A stretch of 64,000 bases of DNA from Amorphophallus konjac (Eukaryota; Streptophyta; Magnoliopsida; Alismatales; Araceae). The translations under genes were made by a program, and so were the position numbers. Each line of letters opens with the position of its first letter. Position 1 is the first letter of the stretch. Location: the NCBI GenBank assembly GCA_022559845.1, contig CM040125.1, positions 331,082,164 to 331,146,163 on the forward strand, written 5' to 3'. The notes beneath the pieces were generated by a model. That model saw nothing but the letters and a program-made list of their open reading frames with translations. It did no database searches and was not told where the DNA came from. Below are positions 54,705 through 64,000 of the stretch, one piece after another.

Positions 54705-56361
54705 TAAGTTAATTTCATGCCAAAACTATATACTTTTATAATTACATTTAAATTTCATATGGTTCATGACTTGTCTAGTTTTGAATTTATCACTGTGTTA
54801 TCACGATCTCTTCTATCTCATGAGTCATTTTCTTAAGTATGTGGCATATACTCCGGTATGTGACCATTAGTTACACTTTGCACTTATAGGCACACTCTCT
54901 TGGACTTGTGATCCTCTCCGTTGGATATTCCTTCCACCGGACTAGGTGATCTTGTTTCAAGGCCTCCGTAAGACTCCGTGAGCCTGGGATTCCGACTAGG
55001 ACGTCGAGCTGGTTGTACCATCAAAGCCCAAAATGTCTAGAAAGCACTTTACCGATGTTTATTGTGTTCTGGACCTTAGCGGCCATTCACTAGACCGCTA
55101 GGCTCCAGCAAGTTTCCTGCGTTGACCCTTCTTTTTCATGCGTCGACTCTATTTTATTAAACAGTCTAGACTCTGACCGCTTTCTAAGTGAAACGGTCCA
55201 GGAAACGACCACTTATTCTCTGATTTAGTCTAACCCGAGGTTTGACTTTTATGGTTGGTTTTCTTGAGTTCCGAGATGGTCTTAAGATTATCTAGAGTCT
55301 CAAACATATGTTTAACAAATTAATATTAAAATATGGAATTTAATGAAAGTACCATTATGCTACCGGATTGCCGCTAGAGTATAATGTTCTTTTTAAATCA
55401 TTCTTTGAACTCATATCAAATTTTGGTACGTCCTATACCTTGGTTACTCGATCATTTAACTTGTTATTTGGAATCAAATTATTGGCCGACATTATTGTTA
55501 TATCTCGTGAAAGTAGCTGGATTTATAACTTCAAGATGCAAGATTGGGCACGGATTGTGTCCATGGGCTCCATGCTAGTGCCCACGACCGATGGTCGGAA
55601 ACGTGCTATAAACCATGGGGTACGATGATATTGGCGTCGCATTACGCTGGAAGTACTTTCTCTTATAAATGAGTGAAAGTCACGAGGCTCATTATGAAAT
55701 TTGCATATTTGTTAATGCATAGCCTTTACAAGGTTGTGTAAAGTACTTTCTAGTTACATGCTCGTACATTCTAGTTCATGAAAGGTTAAATTTATATGAT
55801 TAATCTTTCTTGAATTCATGGTCTATACTCGCTCAAATCTACTTGCTCAGTTATTTCATGATTCTTGGTTATCTTGGTTTATATCGCTCGTTTATTGCAT
55901 TCGTATTTTTATCTTAATTCTAGAGCTAAGACGTTAATCACTTAAATATTACCTTCATGTGGAGGCGAAGATACCTACTGGGTAAGTATGCTCATACCTA
56001 TTTTCTTATCTATTCTAGGAAGTACGGGTGAATCGGATTCGGATTATACCAGTAGCGGGTTCGAGAGTGATTATAAGGTCAAATGGATCGAGAGAGGACC
56101 TAGTTGTCAAATGTCTAGTCGAGTCTTATTGTGATTTTTTATTTTCTTGAGTCTATGATGTAAGGATGTTTAAGTCATGTATCCAATGTACTTGTGGTTA
56201 TTAGTATGGAATAAAGTTAGAATTTTGGAAAAAAATATACTTGAGCAATTACTTTTATGTGATTGTCTTGTGCTCTGATTTCTTGCTTGCGAGAGGCTAA
56301 CCATGTCGGCTATTCACGTTCTGACATTCATTCCACTGTACCAAACGCTCGGGGCGTGACA
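54705..56361 (+). repeat. Tekay LTR, last 1.66 kb
   Basis: From TAAGTTAATTTCATGCC it follows 62655-62960 of the 3' LTR, then continues alone to GCGTGACA at 56361, just before the primer site. The first part of this LTR is absent here. 30125-30944 may be its other end. CTACTGGGTAAG near 55976 and TCTATTCTAGG near 56025 form the chromovirus LTR block also seen near 1240. Confidence 0.85.
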
Positions 56362-56368
56362 GTTAAAG

Positions 56369-56380
56369 TGGTATCAGAGC
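56369..56380 (+). other. Tekay primer-binding site
   Basis: TGGTATCAGAGC, seven bases after the LTR end. Confidence 0.9.
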
Positions 56381-56598
56381 CTAGGCCTAGAAGTCCTAGG
56401 AAAAGATGTCATGTCATAGGTTAAGTCCAAGGCTTAAGGACCCATGCCTAGGAAACGAGGAAATAAATCCCCACCCATGAGAGAAATTGGGTAGAACCTG
56501 GGATGAGCTAGTAATTAAAGATTACCTTTAAGATTAAACCCACCAATTCCATTAGAATTAACAAATCTATTACTCTTCTCAAGTACCTTACTCTTACC

Positions 56599-57524
56599 AT
56601 GGCTCATCGTGTCGATTAGGGAGGAATGCAACAAACCGTTGCAGGTCTTACACAAGCTTTGCAAAATATGGCTCAAGCGGGTGCTAGGGAAGGAGCTGGT
56701 GATCTGCACCGTAATTTTTGGAGTTTAAATCCTCCGTGATTTAATGGCTCTTCTAATCCGGACAAAGCAGAAAATTGGATTGACGAGATCAACCGTATCT
56801 TCGAGGTCATGCAATGTGCCGACCAAGAGAAGGTGTGTCTTGCCACATTTCAGTTAAACAAAGACGCACGTACATGGTGGAAATCTGTTCTGGCACCACC
56901 TGCAGATGCCCCACACACTTGGGAAGGATTTCTCACGCTCTTTCGAGCTAAATATTTCTCCGAGCATGTCAAGTAGAGAAGGGTGGCTGAATTTGCGTCA
57001 TTGCATCAAGGTATGATGACGGTGGCAGAATATGAATTATAATTTTCTCGTCTGGCACCTTATGCTCAGCATCTAGTGAGCACGAATCTTCTTAAAGCAA
57101 ATCACTTTATGGACGGGTTGTGACCCATTTTCATCCAGTAACTTGGCCCACAAAATATTCAGACCTATGTAGAGATGGTCCAATGAGCACACTTATGTGA
57201 ACGGACCTTGGAGAAGGTCGATAGACTCAAGGTCAAAGTGTAGGAGCCGAGCCGAAAGTCTGATCGGCAAGGTAAGAAGCAAGAGAAATTAAGCATCACC
57301 TATAACTCTCAGGATAGCAAGAAGATATCCCGAAATGGGGATAGCAAGGATGATCGTCGGAACAAGAAGACGAAAGAAGAAGATAAGCAAGTCATGGCGG
57401 CTTGCTCGTTCTGTGATAAGTTCGGTCATGCGGCCGAAGAATGTAGGAAGCGTTTGGGCGCATGCCTAAGATGTGGAAGTCGGGAGCACCGCATGCCTGA
57501 CTGTCCTCTAATGAAAGAGCAATG
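56599..57524 (+). pseudogene. Tekay Gag, copy 2 (many stops)
   Basis: ATG at 56599, in the same frame as pol. Recognisable parts are the Gag core (NWIDEINRIFEVMQC, LNKDARTWWKSV, FRAKYFSEHVK, LASLHQGMMTVAEYE) and a double Cys region (CSFCDKFGHAAEEC, CLRCGSREHRMPDC). Around eight stops interrupt it, for example at 56617 and 56977. A TGA at 57522 closes it. Gag would form the particle. Confidence 0.85.
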
Positions 57525-57576
57525 ATCCACAAGGAGCAATGGTGGACGGAAGCGGCAAGCTAGATTAAATGCCGTA

Positions 57577-58539
57577 TTGGAGGATGAACCAACCAAAGAA
57601 GGGGAGCTCATGGAAGGTACAATTCATATTCATCCCCATCCTTCTTTTATGTTATTTGATATGGGTCCTACTCATTCCTTTATTGCTAATTTCTTTGCAA
57701 AAACACTGCCTATTTCACCTGTTCCCTTACCATCAGATTTAACCATAGTCACTCCTTTATGGTCAGGAATAGAATTGAAAACTTGTTTCCCCAATAGTGA
57801 AGTTACTATAGAAGGGCATAATCTTCCTGCTAATCTCGTATGCCTCGACATGGAAGGCTACGATGCCATATTAGGAGTTGATTGGCTTATCGACCACAAC
57901 ACCTATATAAATTATCGTAGTAGGATAATTTCCATTCAAAAACTTGGTCTCCCACAATTTTCCTTTCTTGGTATCAAATACCGAAAGCATCCTGCTCTTA
58001 TTTCATCCCTTCACGCTTGCAAACTCATTGCGCAAGGATGTGAAGCTTTTCTTGCCTCCGTGATAGTTACCGAGTCAAAAGAAATTCAGATAGATGAAAT
58101 CCCCATAGTTAGGGAATTTCTTGATATTTTCCCTTCCGAGTTACCTGGTTTACCGCCCGAAAGGGAGGTTAACTTTACCATTGAGCTCACACCTGGAGCA
58201 ACACCAGTGTCAATAGCTCCTTACAGGATGTCTCCCACGGAACTGAAGGAACTAAAGAAGCAACTTCAGGAGCTACTAGAAAAAGGCTTCATTCGAACCT
58301 GCACATCCCCTTGGGGTGTGCCAGTCTTATTTGTCAAAAAGAAGGATGGTTCCCTAAGATTATTCATTGACTACCGGCAGTTGAATCAACTCACTATTAA
58401 AACCAAGTATCCACTGCCACGTATTGATGAGTTGTTTGACCAACTTTCTGGTGCGGAGTACTTCTCCAAGATAGACCTCAGGTCAGGCTATTATCAACTG
58501 AGGATAACGGAGGAAGATATTCTCAAGACTGCTTTCTGA
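57577..58539 (+). pseudogene. Tekay protease and RT N-terminus, copy 2
   Basis: The protease site reads [11 protein letters not shown] where the family has Asp-Ser-Gly-Ala, so the catalytic triad is altered. [10 protein letters not shown] follows. The RT starts near 58130 ([19 protein letters not shown]) with [44 protein letters not shown] and [12 protein letters not shown] stop at 58537, apparently from CGA, interrupts before the palm. Confidence 0.9.
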
Positions 58540-59841
58540 AGTAGATATAGACACTATGAATTTATGGTTATGCCGTTCGATTTAACTAATGCACCTGCTA
58601 CATTCATGCAACTAATGAATAAGGTGTTCAGGCCTTATCTTGACCAATTTGTGGTCGTATTCATTGATGATATTCTCATCTATTCAAAGACAAAGGAGGA
58701 ACACGAGGAACACCTAAGGGTTGCCTTGCAAACTTTGCGGGAACACCAACTTTATGCAAAGTTAAACAAATGTGAATTTTGGCTTAAAGAGGATTCATTC
58801 CTTCGCCACATTATTTCTAAAGAAGGCATTGCAGTAGATCCTTCTAAAGTTGAAGCGGTTAAGAACTGGAGCCGACCGAACACAGTATCTGAAGTTCGAA
58901 GTTTCATTGGCCTAGATGGGTATTATAGGTGATTCATCATGGATTTCTCCAAAATCGCCGCTCCATTAACAAGACTCACTAGGAAAGAAAATCCTTTCGA
59001 GTGGACAAAGGAATGTGAAGAAAATTTCTTAGCCCTTAAAGAGCATCGCACCACAGCACCTATACTGGCATTACCCGTAGAAGGTGGCGGATTTGAAGTT
59101 TATACCGATGCATCTGGCATTGGTCTGGGTTGTGTACTCATGCAAAATGGCAAGGTGATTTGCTATACTTCAAGACAGTTAAAGCGGCATCAAGAAAATT
59201 ATCTCATTCATGACCTGAAACAGGCTGCGGTTATATTTGCTTTGAAGATTTGGCGTCACTACCTTTATGGAGAGAAATTCACAGTCTATTCGGACCATAA
59301 GAGCTTGAACTATCTATTCTCCCAGAAAGGGCTAAATATGCTATTCTCCCAGAAAGGGCTAAATATGAGACAAAGGAGATGGTTGGAGTACCTTAAGGAC
59401 TTTGATTTTGCTATACAATATCATCCTGGCAACGCGAATGCCGTTGCCGATGCGCTCAGCAGGAAACCAATGGGAAAGCTATCAAGTTATATGAAAGGTA
59501 TGACTAATCTTATTTCTAAATTTGCTCAGTTCAATTTAGATATTAATATGAAGAGGAAAGAGGATTGCTTTATAGACAATATCCTGACACAACCCACATT
59601 AATAAAAGATCTAGTCAAACTCCAAAATAATGACCCTGTGTTATTGGAGATGAAAGCCAATACGGAGCAATGGCAGGATTTCTCTATTGCAAATAATGGA
59701 AGATTGTTATTCATGGGAAGAGTTTGTATAACGAATCACGTGGATACTAAGAAATTAATCCTAGAAGAAGCTCATAAATCTAAGTACGCCATCCACCCTA
59801 GTGCTACTAAGATGTATCAAGATCTTAAAAAGAATTATTAG
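58540..59841 (+). pseudogene. Tekay RT palm and RNase H, copy 2
   Basis: Same frame as the preceding part. RT active site [12 protein letters not shown] near 58660. A TGA near 58930 replaces an Arg codon (GYYR-stop-FI). RNase H begins [13 protein letters not shown] and includes the conserved SDHKSLNYLFSQ. A 27-bp unit coding LFSQKGLNM is duplicated in frame at 59314-59367. A TAG at 59839 replaces Trp. Confidence 0.9.
59314..59367 (+). repeat. 27-bp tandem duplication inside RNase H
   Basis: The unit runs 59314-59340 and repeats exactly at 59341-59367. It keeps the frame. Copy 1 has a single unit at the matching place near 28380. Confidence 0.9.
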
Positions 59842-61010
59842 TGGCCAAACATGAAAAGGGAAGTAGCGGACTATGTGTCACATTGTCTCACTTGTCAACA
59901 GATTAAAGCAGAACATTAAAGGCCTGCTGGAAAACTACATCCCTTGAAAATTGCGGAATGGAAATGGAAAAGTATAGGGATGGACTTTATCATGGGACTG
60001 CCTAAGTCAAGAGGTCGACATGATGGAATATGGGTGATCATAGACCGTTTAACAAAATCGGCTCATTTTCTACCTATTAAACACCGATGGTCTGTGGATA
60101 TCTTGGTTGCCTTATACATAAAGCAGATTGTTAAGTTACATGGTGTCCCTGTAACTATTATTTCCGATCGAGACTCTCGATTTACTTCACAATTCTGGAA
60201 GGGTCTGCAACATTCCTTGGGGACCCGATTAAATTTTAGCACTGCATTTCGTCCGTAAACTGATGGACAAACCGAAAGAACCAATCAAGTGGTAAAAGAT
60301 ATGCTGAGAGCATGGGTGATAGACTTCGGTGGAAGCTGGCATGACCATTTACCTCTAGTGGAGTTTGCCTATAATAATAGTTATCAAGCTAGCATTCAAA
60401 TGGCACCATTTGAGGCATTATATGGGAGAAGCTGTCGCTCACCTATCTGCTGGAGTGAAGTTGGGGAAACATAACTTCTAGTTCTAGAAATGATCAGGGA
60501 TACTACTGAGAAAGTTAAGCTAATTCGAGAAAGACTCAAGGTAGCCCAAGATAGACAGAAATCAAATGCTGATAATCGAAGGCGTGACCCGGAATTCCAA
60601 GAAGGCGACCATGTATTTCTCAAGCTCTCTCTGGGTCAAGGTATTCGAAAGGTTCGACATCAAAGGCAAGTTTACACCAAGATTCATTGGCCCTTTTGAA
60701 ATTCTTGAAAGGGTTGGAGAGGTGATGTATCGACTAGCTTTACCCCCTCAATTGGCAGGAGTTCATAATGTATTCCATGTCTCTATGTTAAAGAAATATG
60801 TCTATGATCCATTCCACGTTATCACTTATGATAATCTAGAGATCCAAATGGATTTGACGTACGAGCTGGAGCCAATCAAAATAATTGAACAAGAGGTATG
60901 CCAACTTCGGAATAAGACCATTCCCATGGTCAAAGTTCAGTGGACCAATTCTTGCCCTCATGAAGCAATATGAGAAACGGAGGAAGCCATGCACAAGAGA
61001 TTTCCCAATC
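59842..61010 (+). pseudogene. Tekay integrase with chromodomain-like tail, copy 2
   Basis: The zinc part (CLTCQQIKAEH) precedes the core: [24 protein letters not shown] and [10 protein letters not shown] carry the three acidic residues. A stop at 60256 lies between the last two and another at 60472 follows the core. Near 60650 one extra A shifts the frame, and the C-terminal part (RFIGPFEILERVGEVMYRLALPP, HNVFHVSMLKKYV) continues in the next frame. The tail VKVQWTNSCPHEAI...WETEEAMHKRFPNLFE resembles a chromodomain end, used in this clade for chromatin targeting. Confidence 0.9.
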
Positions 61011-61075
61011 TATTTGAATGTAAGTACACTCTCCTTTAAAGTCTATGTATTGGAATTTGGGGACCAAATTCTCTT

Positions 61076-61088
61076 AAGTGGGGGAGGG
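61076..61088 (+). other. Tekay polypurine tract, copy 2
   Basis: AAGTGGGGGAGGG lies directly before the 3' LTR start TGTAATACCC. Confidence 0.85.
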
Positions 61089-62961
61089 TGTAATACCCTA
61101 AGATTTTAATATTTAGAATTTTCTAGAATATATTAATATTTTCTAAGATTTTTCTGGAAATAAATAGAAGTTAATGGGCCATTAAATGAATTATAGTTAA
61201 TTAAATCAAGCCCAACATTTATCTAACTTTTAAATAAGACCAAAATGGCCCAAAACCAAGCCCACAAGGTTTGGCCCACATTCTACAAGCTTAAAATAGG
61301 ATATTCATGGAATTTAGTGGATAAATATACTAATTAAAGGATAAATCAACAGATATATGACCAAGAGTTTGAAATGATTCAAACTCGGCGCCCAAAGTCA
61401 CAAACGGTCTATCGGGCGACCGCTTGGTTATTGAAAATGGTCCTAAGCTAGATCGCTAGGCAACCCTAGTTTCGTGATTAGAAGAAAACGTGAAAAACTT
61501 GGAACTTTGGCATCCTAATTTCTTGGGATCGATGCAATCTAATAGTTAGAAGGTTCTAAGATAGATTTAGATCGAATTGATGACCTAATTAGGACTCTAT
61601 GTTCGTTCTAATCCTCAAAATCCTAGCTAACCTTATAAATAGACCTAAAGTTTCACATGAGCGACCCTTACATTTGGCTCGCATAGAACTAAGGTAAGGA
61701 GACATTTTCTGAGATAGGTTTTTTAGAATATTTTGTTCATAATAATAAGGTCTAAGTGCCCTCCAAATTTGGTCTTAGGAGATCAAGCCACTAGGAAGAT
61801 TGAGGCCTGCAAAGACGCTGGTTCAGTACAAGCAACCCAGGAACTTGTGCGACCGAGCCAGATTGATCAGCAAACTAGAAGCCCTAAACGAGGTAATTAG
61901 ATAGAGATTATTTAGAACTATTTGTTCTTTTTAGTACCCTCTTTTTACCCTCAAAATTTCGTGACCTTAGGTAAAGAGAATTGGGAGATAGAAGGACGGG
62001 AAGTTGCTGACTTAGCATAAGACGTGCAGGAACTAGGGTCAACTTCCAGTCAGAAATTCGAAGTCTAGGAGCACTACCAGAGGTAGGTTATCTCATGAAT
62101 GGCTTAAACATGATGTTAGGAACAAAAGCCCTCTTCTTGCAGTCAATTTCATGTTTTATACACGGAGTATTTGGGTTTTTATAGCATGCATGAACCTAAC
62201 CATTAAACAAGAAAATGATAATCGTTGGTTTATTTTCACTTAAACCCATGCATCTCCATATCTTGACATGGTGTTATCAAGCCATATCTACCTATTGTCA
62301 TGTTTTATTATTCATTTATTGGCCCTAGAGTTTCACATATTTTCGTTAAATTGTTGTTTACAGTAGACAGGCATAAACGGTCCTTTTCCAGACCGCCTGA
62401 CTTTCATAAGCGGCCCAGCGATAGACCGCTAAGCCCAATGAAACGGTCATCACGAGACCGTTTGGTTTTCTGAGTTCTGTATAGATATGTTAACCCAAAA
62501 CATATTACAAAATAGCCTTAATTATCATATAGTAAGCCTAGCTAATGAGGTTTTACTCCTATTTTAAGTATTATATCATACATTTGGTTACATTTATTAT
62601 TCATCTTAGTTGATTTCATGTTCTTTATGCACTTGGAACTTATTTTAAAACTTAAGTTAATTTCATGCCAAAATCATATACTTTTATAATTACATTTAAA
62701 TTTCATATGGTTCATGACTTGTCTAGTTTTGAATTTATCACTGTGTTATCACGATCTCTTCTATCTCATGAGTCATTTTCTTAAGTATGTGGCATATACT
62801 CTGGTATGTGACCATTAGTTACACTTTACACTTATAGGCACACTCTCTTGGACTTGTGATCCTCTCCGTTGGATATTCCTTCCATCGGACTAGGTGATCT
62901 TGTTTCAAGGCCTCCGTAAGACTCCGCGAGCCTAGGATTCTCACTAGGACGCTGAGCTGGT
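61089..62961 (+). repeat. Tekay 3' LTR, copy 2 (first 1.87 kb)
   Basis: Begins TGTAATACCCTAAG. It matches 30125-30944 in its first part and 54705-55018 in its last 300 bp. A TATA box is at 61634-61642 and TGGGCY words lie at 61168-61280. It stops matching at 62961 where a new TGTAACACC sequence begins. Confidence 0.88.
61634..61642 (+). promoter_or_regulatory. TATA box of Tekay 3' LTR
   Basis: TATAAATAG, same place as 30670-30678 in the left copy. Confidence 0.65.
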
Positions 62962-62963
62962 GA

Positions 62964-64000
62964 TGTAACACCGACCTATGGACCTATTTTGCAAGCATTC
63001 AAGTTTTGAGCAGCCGACTCACACTAGCGAGCTCACCCGTATGGCGCACACTTAGTGCCCGATGGCGACTAGGCGATGTTGGAGAGGGTCCGAGGCGGGA
63101 CCTTGAGACTCCAATGGTTGGCTAGCTTGGGGAGAACCCCAAATGGACCTAGGATGCCCAAATCATGAGCGGCCAACACACCAAGGGTGTGGGTTAAGTG
63201 GATGCTCTCACAACTCGCCCGCGGTGGTCACTCAATTTGGTGGTAATTTAAGAACGGACACTCTCTTACCGCCGACGGAGTAACTATAGCAATACTAAGC
63301 TAAGCAAGTCCATTACAGCAATGAGAGATGTTCAGGAGCTCACCTAGCCGGCGTGAAGACGCCGACTCCGGCCGGAGACGGGGGCGAGCGGGGAGGCGAG
63401 GGTATACACCCACACGCCGCGTCGGTGTCGCTTCAACCTGAAATGGCAAGATTACACCACTACGCCTCTCGCAGGAGGGGTGATCTTAGGGTGGGGATTA
63501 ATCTTATTACATCCAATACTACCTCCACGCAGGGAGGCGCCTTCATCCGGCCAAGCGGGGTGGGGGAGTTATGAAGAAAACCCGACGTTCGGATCATTGC
63601 CGGTTCTGCCAATCTTCAGAGTTGCTGGACAGTAGGGCGGTGATGATGCTGCCAAAAATTCCACAGAGCTCAGAACTTGATGAGACTTGCGCCAAAGCTT
63701 GCCAACGGACCAAGGATGACCTCTGAATTTTTGCTGTGCTTGGTAAAGTCGTTGCTGGCCGGGGCAGAGTCTGGAACCGGACTGACTGGTTCTGTCTCTA
63801 TCTGGTGTAGAACAATGTGGCTGGTTGCAGAGGGTGGCACGATCTCTACCAAGCTCTGATTGAGACGAGACCTGAACCGTTGGAACCGTGGTCACGTCTT
63901 CTTTCTGTCGGCGCCAACGGCGTGGTCGGCCGATGTCCGAGAAGACCGGGACGATCAGATGAGTTAAGGGGTGTCGGTTCTAGCTTCTGTAAACTGACCT
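62964..64000 (+). repeat. Start of another LTR-like repeat interrupting the Tekay LTR
   Basis: TGTAACACCGACCTATGG begins exactly where the Tekay LTR match ends. TG plus a TAACACC-like start is usual for plant gypsy LTRs. The stretch is GC-richer than the Tekay LTR, has no gene I recognise and runs to the window edge. Confidence 0.45.

Larger units (their letters stand above)
54705..62961 (+). mobile_element. Tekay-type chromovirus copy 2 (gag-pol present, both LTRs partial)
   Basis: In order: partial 5' LTR, primer site, gag, protease, RT, RNase H, integrase with chromodomain-like tail, polypurine tract and partial 3' LTR. Adding the LTR pieces gives a full LTR of roughly 3.2 kb. Integrase placed after RNase H and the C-terminal tail identify a Ty3/gypsy chromovirus; the long LTRs fit Tekay/Del. 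Confidence 0.88.

Noticed and set aside
63353..63895. Open frames near the right edge on both strands
   Set aside because: They overlap each other, lack known motifs and lie in an LTR-like repeat.

Overview
This window looks like intergenic heterochromatin from a flowering plant. I found no host gene, tRNA or rRNA gene in 64 kb. Everything I could identify is retrotransposon: one LINE, a near-complete Athila-type Ty3/gypsy element, two copies of a Tekay/Del-type chromovirus, an internally deleted Tat-type Ty3/gypsy element with an antisense ORF, and two distinct gag-only families of the SIRE/Maximus type (Ty1/copia). Plant origin follows from these lineages and from their primer sites: an initiator-Met tRNA type site (TGGTATCAGAGC) in three element groups, TGGCGCCGTTGCCGG in Athila, and TGGCGCCGTCTGTGGG in Tat. 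All identities come from motif recognition by eye; no search or alignment program was run.

Layout. 1-1570: T-rich tail that resembles the end of a chromovirus LTR. 1666-2306 and 7511-8126: two copies of a repeat of about 620 bp. 2600-6866: 5'-truncated LINE with one frame broken only by five stops. 8127-13810: unclassified repeat DNA with three kinds of spaced short-motif or tandem repeats. 13816-26108: Athila element on the minus strand with both LTRs and a perfect 5-bp target duplication. 26114-27353: SIRE-like non-coding remnant. 27354-30944: Tekay copy 1 (pol and LTR start). 30945-43095: another LTR fragment, split by a complete minus-strand SIRE-type insertion (32005-42663, target duplication GAACT). 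43096-46882: Tat remnant. 46883-54704: second SIRE-type family as a tandem LTR-gag-LTR-gag-LTR. 54705-62961: Tekay copy 2 with gag and pol. 62964-64000: start of a further LTR-like repeat.

Nesting. The two intact target duplications give a firm relative order: the SIRE-type element entered the LTR fragment at 32004/42669, and Athila entered older SIRE-like DNA at 13815/26109. The Tekay LTR pieces at 30125-30944 and 54705-56361 may be the two ends of one LTR that later absorbed the whole 24-kb block between them.

Most notable features. (1) The 2.8-kb LTR of the SIRE-type element 32005-42663 carries an array of about 40 copies of an 11-base word (TGTATAGACTT) at irregular spacing, and next to it a chain of about 18-20 different small hairpins. 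(2) Two separate gag-only families end their Gag at the same WVPK/WIPK motif where pol would begin, so loss of pol with retention of Gag seems to have happened twice. (3) The second family is a tandem dimer sharing a central LTR, and its first LTR begins close to the predicted transcription start. (4) The Tat remnant keeps a long antisense coiled-coil ORF although its gag, protease and reverse transcriptase are deleted. Most premature stops look like C-to-T changes, as expected for methylated and silenced DNA.
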